Source: Pseudomonas azotoformans (GTDB lineage: Bacteria; Pseudomonadota; Gammaproteobacteria; Pseudomonadales; Pseudomonadaceae). From it: a stretch of 64,000 nucleotides of DNA. Shown piece by piece: positions 58,589 through 64,000 of this stretch. Within the stretch, counting starts at the first letter, position 1. Each line of letters starts with the position of its first letter. The notes beneath the pieces are model-generated. The model had not been told where the DNA came from. It saw only the letters and a program-made list of their open reading frames with translations, and did no database searches. The stretch covers positions 3,844,001 through 3,908,000 of the forward strand of contig NZ_LT629702.1 in the NCBI RefSeq assembly GCF_900103345.1, given 5' to 3'. The position numbers and the translations under genes are program-made.

Positions 58589-61500
58589 ATGGCAACCTAC
58601 AAGATCGGCAGCAGCTTGACGCCCGGCAATGACGACGCCCTGAAGAAAGTCGCCGCCACCTTCGACGCGGCAATGTCCCGCGCCCTGTCCGGCTTCAAGG
58701 ACGCCGCCCACCCCGGCAACTTCAAGGTGCTGGCGGTGACCGACAACCCTGCCCTCGCCTCCAGCAAGGCCGACGGCTACCGCATCGCCCAGGCCGGCGA
58801 CGCCGCACCGGGCCTGGACACCTACAAAGCCATCGGCCCGGCCGATGAAGTAGGACCGGGGATGATTCGCTACGAAACCCTGTCGGGCGATAAGGTGGTC
58901 GTGAGTAAGGAAACCAACAGCGACCTGTACGAAAAAGTGAAGTCCGATGGCGAGACCTGGGGCCTGATCAACGACAGCAAAAACGCAGGCTACCGCCTGG
59001 CCGGTGCCGACGAAGCTGGCAGCGTGAGTCTAGTGGGCACGCCGGAAGAGCTCGGCCACGGGCTGATCCGCTACGAAACCGCCTCCGGCGACAAGATCAT
59101 CGTGTCCCAGGCCATCAGCCCCGACCTGTATGCCTCGGTGGTCAAGGAGTCCAACGGCATCTTTGGCGTAGACGGCGCCGTGGACACCAATTGGATCGAC
59201 AATTCCAAATACGCCAGCGCCAAGGACTGTGACAAGATTGTCGGCAACACCAGCGGCACGCCGACCCAGGAAGAGCGCGACCTCGATCGCCCGCGCGCCG
59301 CCTCGAAAATGCTCAGCGACAACTGGGACAAATGGGGCCTGCACGACCGCCCCATCGACTTCTCCAACCCACCCGCCGACCTGCCCCCCGAAGCCCAGGC
59401 CTGCCTCAAGTACCTGGCCGGCAGCCCGAGCCTGATGAACGCCCTGGACAGCGGCGGCCTGGGCAAAAGCGACGGGGTGATTACCCACGCCGATGTGGAT
59501 AAATTCATCAGCCAATCCAACAAGGACCTGTCGGCCGCTTCGAAGTCCTACAGCACCTTTCTCAGCAAGAACCCGGACGCCACGAGCCTGGCCAAGGAAA
59601 ACGCCAAGTCCGCCGCCATCGTCATGGCCAACATTTCCCTGGTGAGCAGCGCCGGCCCGGAGATGCAGGGCCCCAACCAGCGCGCCAACAACGGCAGCCT
59701 GAACACCGCCAATCTCAAGGCGATCAAGGATGACTCAGGCCTGAGCCCCGAACTCACCGGTGCCGCTGGCTATTGGTCCACCCCCGGCATGCTGCGCACC
59801 CTCGACATGGCCGGCGACCTGCCCGCCACCGCGAAGGCTGACGGCATCACCCAACAGAAAAACATCGGCGCCTGGCTGGAAAACCAGGCGCCCAAGGACG
59901 ACCACGGCGTGTTGATGATGCTCAGCAACGCCTCGGTGCGCAGCTCGGTGGCCGACGTCGACACCTCCAAGCTGACCAAGGACGTGCTCGAACACCCGGA
60001 GAACTACGACGGCAAAACCAAAGCCGCGGTGATGATGGAAATCAGCGACGCCCGCGCACGCATGGCCGCCAGTGACAAGGTGGGCGATGGCGACCTGTAC
60101 GCCGGGATCACCGCCGATACCCAATACCACCTCAACCCGACCAAATCCAAGGTCACCGACCAGCTCGACGCCGCCGTCGCCAAGCTTTCCAGTGACCCGG
60201 ACGTGAAGACCTTCCTCTCGCAGAACCAGGCCTCCGGCATGCGCGATATCGTCAACAGCGACCCGGCGATCAAGCACGAACTGCAGGCCTACCAGGACGG
60301 CCAGATCAACAGCGGCAATGTGCTCAACACCGCCCTGGCCACCAAAGGGGCTGATGGCAAACCGCTGTCGTTGATCGACGCCCTGAGCCTGGCCGGCACC
60401 GACGCCACCCTCACCGACCTGGCCCTGGGTGGCGACGGCCATGTGGACCTTAGCGTCATTGCCGAAAAATCCGGCAAGTCCGGGGACATCGAGCAGTTCT
60501 TCAAAGACCACATCCTCAACGGCAAAGACCTGCAAGACGCCCTCGCCCAGCCGAACGCCGACCCGATGAGCGCCATCGGCCAATACGCGGCCAAGGCGGA
60601 GTTGCTCAAGGCGTTCCTCGGCGACAAGGTCTCGGCCCAGGATTCGTCGACGGTGCAGCAATACGTCAACCAGGCGGTGTCCGACTCCCTGGTCAACGGC
60701 GCCAACGATGACGTGCTCAAGGGCGCGTTCGGCGATGCCAATGGCAACTTCGACGAGGCCAAGACCACAGCCATCATCGACAAAGCCATGGCCGACGACC
60801 CGGACATGTTCAAGGACGCCAGCGGTGCGCAGATCAAGCCGCAGGACGCGATCTCGTTGATCCGCTCGATGTGGGACGTGAACCGTCAGGGCCAGAAGAT
60901 CAGCGACGTACTGCCCAAGGCCGTTGACGGGCTGAAGCTCAACGTCAGCGACTCTTATAAACAGGGCCTGCTGCATATCGGCAGTGCGCTGCTGGCCGGT
61001 GGCGTACTCGCGGCGCGCTCCGCCACCGGCGGTAACAGCCCGGCGGACAACGCCGGGCGCGTGGCGGCGGGCATGCAGTTCGCCGGGCTGATCATCGAAG
61101 GCGGCACCAAGTACGCCAAGGAGGCCGGCTACGGCATGACCTGGAAACCCACGCCGATTGACCCGAACAAACCCCAGGGCATCGGCGACTTCCCCACCGG
61201 CAAAATGGTGCAGAACACCGATGGCCTCAACCGCCTGGGCAACCTGGGCAAGATCGTCGGCGGCACCGGCAGCTTCATCGGCGGCGTGTTCGGCCTGATC
61301 AGTGGGGTCAACAGCGCGTTTGCCGGCGACAAAGTCAACGCCGGTTTCTCCCTCACCAGCGGCGCCCTGGGCACCGGCGCGGCGGTGGCCTCGATTATTG
61401 AAGGCGGCGCCGGCCTGTTCGGCGTGGCGGATGCGGCGGCGATTGCCGGCACCTTCGCCGGTGTACTCGGCTGGGCTGCAGCGGGCGTGGGCATCGTGAC

Positions 61501-61669
61501 GTCGTTTGTGTTCCCGATCATCGAGGTGGTGAAGCGGGAAAAACAGCAGGACGCGTTCTTTGGCAACCTGGTGCCGACCCTGGATAAATACGGCCTGACC
61601 GGCGGCCCGATCACCGACGCCGACCGTTCGGACGAGTATTCGCCATACGCCAACACTGGTTTTGCCTGA
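58589..61669 (+). CDS. Orphan HrpK/NolX-like large protein
   Basis: 1026 residues, rich in Ala, Asp, Lys and Ser, no N-terminal signal peptide. I see a roughly 55-residue tandem repeat (about residues 62-117 and 134-185), each with a GYR(I/L)A start, a G-x-IRYET-x-SGDK core and an SDLY/PDLY end. The large middle is helical. Two glycine-rich hydrophobic stretches near the C-terminus (LLHIGSALLAGGVLAARS and about residues 885-980) could insert in membranes. This layout recalls type III translocator-like proteins such as HrpK and NolX. No secretion apparatus genes are nearby and no clear hrp box was found. Confidence 0.65.
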   Translation: MATYKIGSSLTPGNDDALKKVAATFDAAMSRALSGFKDAAHPGNFKVLAVTDNPALASSKADGYRIAQAGDAAPGLDTYKAIGPADEVGPGMIRYETLSGDKVVVSKETNSDLYEKVKSDGETWGLINDSKNAGYRLAGADEAGSVSLVGTPEELGHGLIRYETASGDKIIVSQAISPDLYASVVKESNGIFGVDGAVDTNWIDNSKYASAKDCDKIVGNTSGTPTQEERDLDRPRAASKMLSDNWDKWGLHDRPIDFSNPPADLPPEAQACLKYLAGSPSLMNALDSGGLGKSDGVITHADVDKFISQSNKDLSAASKSYSTFLSKNPDATSLAKENAKSAAIVMANISLVSSAGPEMQGPNQRANNGSLNTANLKAIKDDSGLSPELTGAAGYWSTPGMLRTLDMAGDLPATAKADGITQQKNIGAWLENQAPKDDHGVLMMLSNASVRSSVADVDTSKLTKDVLEHPENYDGKTKAAVMMEISDARARMAASDKVGDGDLYAGITADTQYHLNPTKSKVTDQLDAAVAKLSSDPDVKTFLSQNQASGMRDIVNSDPAIKHELQAYQDGQINSGNVLNTALATKGADGKPLSLIDALSLAGTDATLTDLALGGDGHVDLSVIAEKSGKSGDIEQFFKDHILNGKDLQDALAQPNADPMSAIGQYAAKAELLKAFLGDKVSAQDSSTVQQYVNQAVSDSLVNGANDDVLKGAFGDANGNFDEAKTTAIIDKAMADDPDMFKDASGAQIKPQDAISLIRSMWDVNRQGQKISDVLPKAVDGLKLNVSDSYKQGLLHIGSALLAGGVLAARSATGGNSPADNAGRVAAGMQFAGLIIEGGTKYAKEAGYGMTWKPTPIDPNKPQGIGDFPTGKMVQNTDGLNRLGNLGKIVGGTGSFIGGVFGLISGVNSAFAGDKVNAGFSLTSGALGTGAAVASIIEGGAGLFGVADAAAIAGTFAGVLGWAAAGVGIVTSFVFPIIEVVKREKQQDAFFGNLVPTLDKYGLTGGPITDADRSDEYSPYANTGFA

Positions 61670-61690
61670 GTACTTTTTGCCTAACGGCAG

Positions 61691-61728
61691 GGGGCGCGCA
61701 TTGCTTACAATGGGCGCCCTTTGTTTTT
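61691..61728 (+). terminator. Rho-independent terminator of the HrpK-like gene
   Basis: GGGCGC-G-CATTG / CAATG-G-GCGCCC stem with a CTTA loop, followed by TTTGTTTTT. It lies about 20 bases after the stop codon. Confidence 0.85.
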
Positions 61729-61742
61729 GACCAGGCCTGCCG

Positions 61743-62969
61743 ATGTCCGCTACTGCTCCCTCCCACGTTGCCATCATCGGCGGCGGCCCTGCCGGGTTGA
61801 TGGCCGCTGAAGTCCTGAGCCAGGCAGGCGTGCGGGTGGACCTGTACGACGGCATGCCGTCCGTGGGGCGCAAGTTCCTGCTGGCCGGCGTGGGTGGCAT
61901 GAACATCACCCATTCCGAAGCATACCCGGCGTTTCTGTCGCGCTATGCCGAACGTGCGCCGCACATGGCGCCTTTGCTGCGGGCGTTTGGGGCCGAAGCA
62001 TTATGCGAGTGGATTCATGGCTTAGGCATCGAGACCTTTGTCGGCACCTCAGGCCGGATGTTTCCTACGGATATGAAAGCCGCACCGCTTTTACGTGCCT
62101 GGCTCAAGCGCCTGCGCGATCAGGGCGTGGTTATCCACACCCGGCATCGTTGGGTAGGCTGGAATGCCGAGGGCGACTTACTTATCCACAGCCCCGAAGG
62201 CGAAAAAACTGTCCACAGCAATGCCGTGCTGCTGGCCCTTGGCGGCGGCAGTTGGTCGCGCCTGGGCTCCGATGGTGTGTGGCTCAAATTGCTGGAGGAT
62301 CGTGGCGTGCCCTGCACCGCGTTGCAACCGAGCAATTGCGGCTTCGAGGTGTCGGCCTGGAGCGAATTGATGGTCAGCAAATTCGCTGGCGCGCCGTTAA
62401 AAAACGTCGCCATTGGTTTAGGGGATGACAAGCCTCGGCTGGGCGAATGCGTGATCACCGCCACCGGCATCGAAGGCAGCTTGATCTACGCGCTGTCGGC
62501 GCCGATTCGCGAAGCGATCAACCGCAACGGTTCGGCCACCGTGCACATCGACCTGCTGCCGAGCAAGCCGCTGGACAAGGTTCAGGCCGCGCTGGCCAAA
62601 CCCCGTGGCTCACGTTCGATGAGCAAACACCTGCACAGTCAGTTGGGCTTGGATGGGGTAAAAGCCGCACTGCTGCGCGAGTTGGCGCCGGCCGACCACT
62701 TCAATGATCTGGCGCAGTTGGCGGTGGATATCAAGGCGCTGCCCTTGACCCTGGTGAAGACCCGGCCGATGGATGAAGCGATCAGCACTGCCGGCGGCGT
62801 ACCCTTCGAGGCGCTGGATGAGCGGCTGATGCTCAAGCAGTTGCCAGGCGTGTTTTGTGCGGGGGAGATGCTGGATTGGGAGGCGCCGACCGGCGGGTAT
62901 CTGTTGACGGGGTGTTTTGCCAGCGGCAGAGCGGCTGGGCGGGGGATGTTGGAGTGGCTTAATCGCTGA
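61743..62969 (+). CDS. HI0933-type flavoprotein (TIGR03862-like)
   Basis: 408 residues. FAD-binding Rossmann motif IGGGPAGLMAAE at the N-terminus, GRKFLLAGVGGMNITHSE, LALGGGSWSRLGSDG, and the C-terminal GEMLDWEAPTGGYLLTGCF signature. The family is a putative NAD(P)/FAD oxidoreductase without established substrate. Two exact DnaA boxes occur inside the gene (62131-62139 and 62182-62190). Confidence 0.9.
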   Translation: MSATAPSHVAIIGGGPAGLMAAEVLSQAGVRVDLYDGMPSVGRKFLLAGVGGMNITHSEAYPAFLSRYAERAPHMAPLLRAFGAEALCEWIHGLGIETFVGTSGRMFPTDMKAAPLLRAWLKRLRDQGVVIHTRHRWVGWNAEGDLLIHSPEGEKTVHSNAVLLALGGGSWSRLGSDGVWLKLLEDRGVPCTALQPSNCGFEVSAWSELMVSKFAGAPLKNVAIGLGDDKPRLGECVITATGIEGSLIYALSAPIREAINRNGSATVHIDLLPSKPLDKVQAALAKPRGSRSMSKHLHSQLGLDGVKAALLRELAPADHFNDLAQLAVDIKALPLTLVKTRPMDEAISTAGGVPFEALDERLMLKQLPGVFCAGEMLDWEAPTGGYLLTGCFASGRAAGRGMLEWLNR

Positions 62970-62994
62970 GATTTGCGCTGAATTCAAGGCCGCC

Positions 62995-63066
62995 ATCGGG
63001 GGCAAGCCCCCTCCCACATTTGACGGTATTCACACATCAAAGTGTGGGAGGGGGCTTGCCCCCGAT
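62995..63066. repeat. REP doublet (GTGGGAGGGGGCTTGCCCCC class)
   Basis: ATCGGGGGCAAGCCCCCTCC and its inverse flank a 27-base spacer between the convergent flavoprotein and rhlE genes. Confidence 0.87.
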
Positions 63067-63090
63067 GAGGCCATCAGCAGCGCCGAAAAA

Positions 63091-64000
63091 TCACTTCTTC
63101 TTACGCGGCCCGGTATTGAACACCGGCACCTTGCGCACCGGTTTGATCGACGGCTCCGCCGGCGCCACGTCCCCGCTGTCCACCCACTTGCCCAGGTTGC
63201 GCTTACCGCCACCACCGGACGTTTTAGGTTTCTTCGGTTTCTTCGGCTTCTTCACCACTTGCCCGCTGGCATCGGTGTCCGGCACGCGGTGTTCCGGTTC
63301 GAAGTCCGGCTCCATCTTGCGGGTCAAGGTCTGACGCGTGAGCATCTCGATGGCCGACAGCATGTTCACTTCATCGGCACACACCAGGGAAATCGCCTCA
63401 CCGGTATTACCCGCACGGCCGGTACGGCCGATACGGTGGATGTAGTCTTCAGCCACGATCGGCAAGTCGAAGTTGACCACCAACGGCAAATCTTCGATGT
63501 CCAGGCCACGGGCCGCCACATCAGTGGCTACCAGGATCTGCACATCACTCGATTTGAAACGGTCCAGCGCACGTTGGCGGGTGGCTTGCGGCTTGTCACC
63601 ATGGATGCCATCGGCGTTGATGCCCAGGCCCTGCAACTTATCCACCAGCGCATCCACGCCGTTACGGGTCTTGGCGAACACCAGCACCTGCTTCCAGCGG
63701 CCTTTGCGCATCAGGTGCACAAACAGCTCCGGCTTGCGCTTCTTGTCCACCGGCACCACCCATTGCTTCACGGTGTTGGCGGCGACGTTGCGCGGGCTGA
63801 CTTCGATGCTCAGCGGGTCGTTGAGCATCTGCCCGGCCAGCAGGCGGATGTCATCGGAGAAAGTCGCGGAGAACAGCAAGGTCTGACGCTTTTTCGGCAG
63901 CATGCGGTAGATGTTCGCCAGCTCTTCGGAGAAGCCCAGGTCGAGCATGCGGTCGGCTTCGTCGAGCACCAGGGTTTGCAGCTGGTTGAGTTTCAGCGCG
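63091..64000 (-). CDS. rhlE: DEAD-box RNA helicase RhlE, 5' end outside the window
   Basis: Partial: about 303 residues. Motif II (VLDEADRM) is the first motif seen, then SAT (FSATFSDD), motif IV-VI (VLVFAKTRNGVDALV, ATDVAARGLDIEDL, HRIGRTGRAGNTG), and a basic Lys-rich tail with KKPKKPKKPKT repeats. The Q motif and motif I lie beyond the right edge. It remodels RNA in ribosome assembly and mRNA decay. The tail composition and core fit RhlE. Confidence 0.9.
   Translation of the reverse strand, partial: ALKLNQLQTLVLDEADRMLDLGFSEELANIYRMLPKKRQTLLFSATFSDDIRLLAGQMLNDPLSIEVSPRNVAANTVKQWVVPVDKKRKPELFVHLMRKGRWKQVLVFAKTRNGVDALVDKLQGLGINADGIHGDKPQATRQRALDRFKSSDVQILVATDVAARGLDIEDLPLVVNFDLPIVAEDYIHRIGRTGRAGNTGEAISLVCADEVNMLSAIEMLTRQTLTRKMEPDFEPEHRVPDTDASGQVVKKPKKPKKPKTSGGGGKRNLGKWVDSGDVAPAEPSIKPVRKVPVFNTGPRKKK

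Noticed and set aside
59735..61909. 724-codon open frame antisense to the HrpK-like gene
   Set aside because: No ribosome site or recognisable domain, and it spans a strong terminator and gene boundary; typical high-GC shadow frame.

Overview
The window is high-GC Gammaproteobacterial chromosome and almost certainly belongs to the Pseudomonas fluorescens group. The evidence is gene order matching other pseudomonads (morA-glyA, cobW-yjiX-cstA-mapZ, radA, ankB-katB-mscL-fpr-ppoR, cioAB, the quiC/tetR/aroE/aroQ block, hasISRADEF) and many intergenic REP palindromes of the pseudomonad type. I see no rRNA, tRNA, CRISPR array, insertion sequence or prophage. Most of the window is core or near-core genome. 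The more accessory parts are the left edge, the pao and has loci, and a large HrpK-like gene near the right end.

Layout. 1-2.9 kb: a truncated, frameshifted HsdR-N-type nuclease, a DUF3077 gene with a striking hairpin leader, a small lipoprotein and a GreA/GreB-like factor. 2.9-10.3 kb: gdhA, ettA and the multi-PAS GGDEF/EAL protein MorA. 10.6-16 kb: glyA, a CobW-type GTPase, a YjiX-like protein, CstA and the c-di-GMP adaptor MapZ. 16-22.9 kb: radA, oxidative-stress genes (ankB, katB), mscL, a flavodoxin/ferredoxin reductase and the LuxR solo PpoR. 23-28.4 kb: rlmG, the cyanide-insensitive oxidase cioAB with a 55-residue partner gene, and an EntS-like exporter. 28.4-36 kb: a molybdenum aldehyde dehydrogenase (paoABC), a secreted small protein, a purine permease, trmA and a DUF2442/DUF4160 pair. 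36-46 kb: the complete heme-acquisition operon hasI-S-R-A-D-E-F. 46-51.7 kb: quinate/shikimate catabolism (aroQ, aroE-like, TetR, quiC, MFS). 51.7-58.4 kb: an EamA exporter, secreted hydrolases, HAD phosphatase, TesB, GNAT and a deacetylase-fold enzyme. 58.6-61.7 kb: an orphan 1026-residue HrpK/NolX-like protein. 61.7-64 kb: an HI0933-type flavoprotein and the truncated RNA helicase RhlE.

How genes work together. HasI and HasS (sigma/anti-sigma) with HasR (receptor) form a cell-surface signalling unit; HasD, HasE and HasF export the hemophore HasA, whose heme ligands H32, Y75 and H83 are intact. A Fur-like box lies before hasI. The quinate/shikimate genes seem to form one regulon: an almost identical 26-28 bp motif precedes both aroQ and quiC, and a TetR gene lies between them. 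MorA and MapZ place a c-di-GMP turnover enzyme and a c-di-GMP receptor within 10 kb. An exact ANR box lies upstream of cioA.

The least explained features are the three-stem leader of the DUF3077 gene, the HrpK-like orphan with its own internal 55-residue repeat, the DUF2442/DUF4160 pair, and the A8 tract that breaks the left-edge nuclease. Product calls come from family knowledge and visible motifs; no database search was run.
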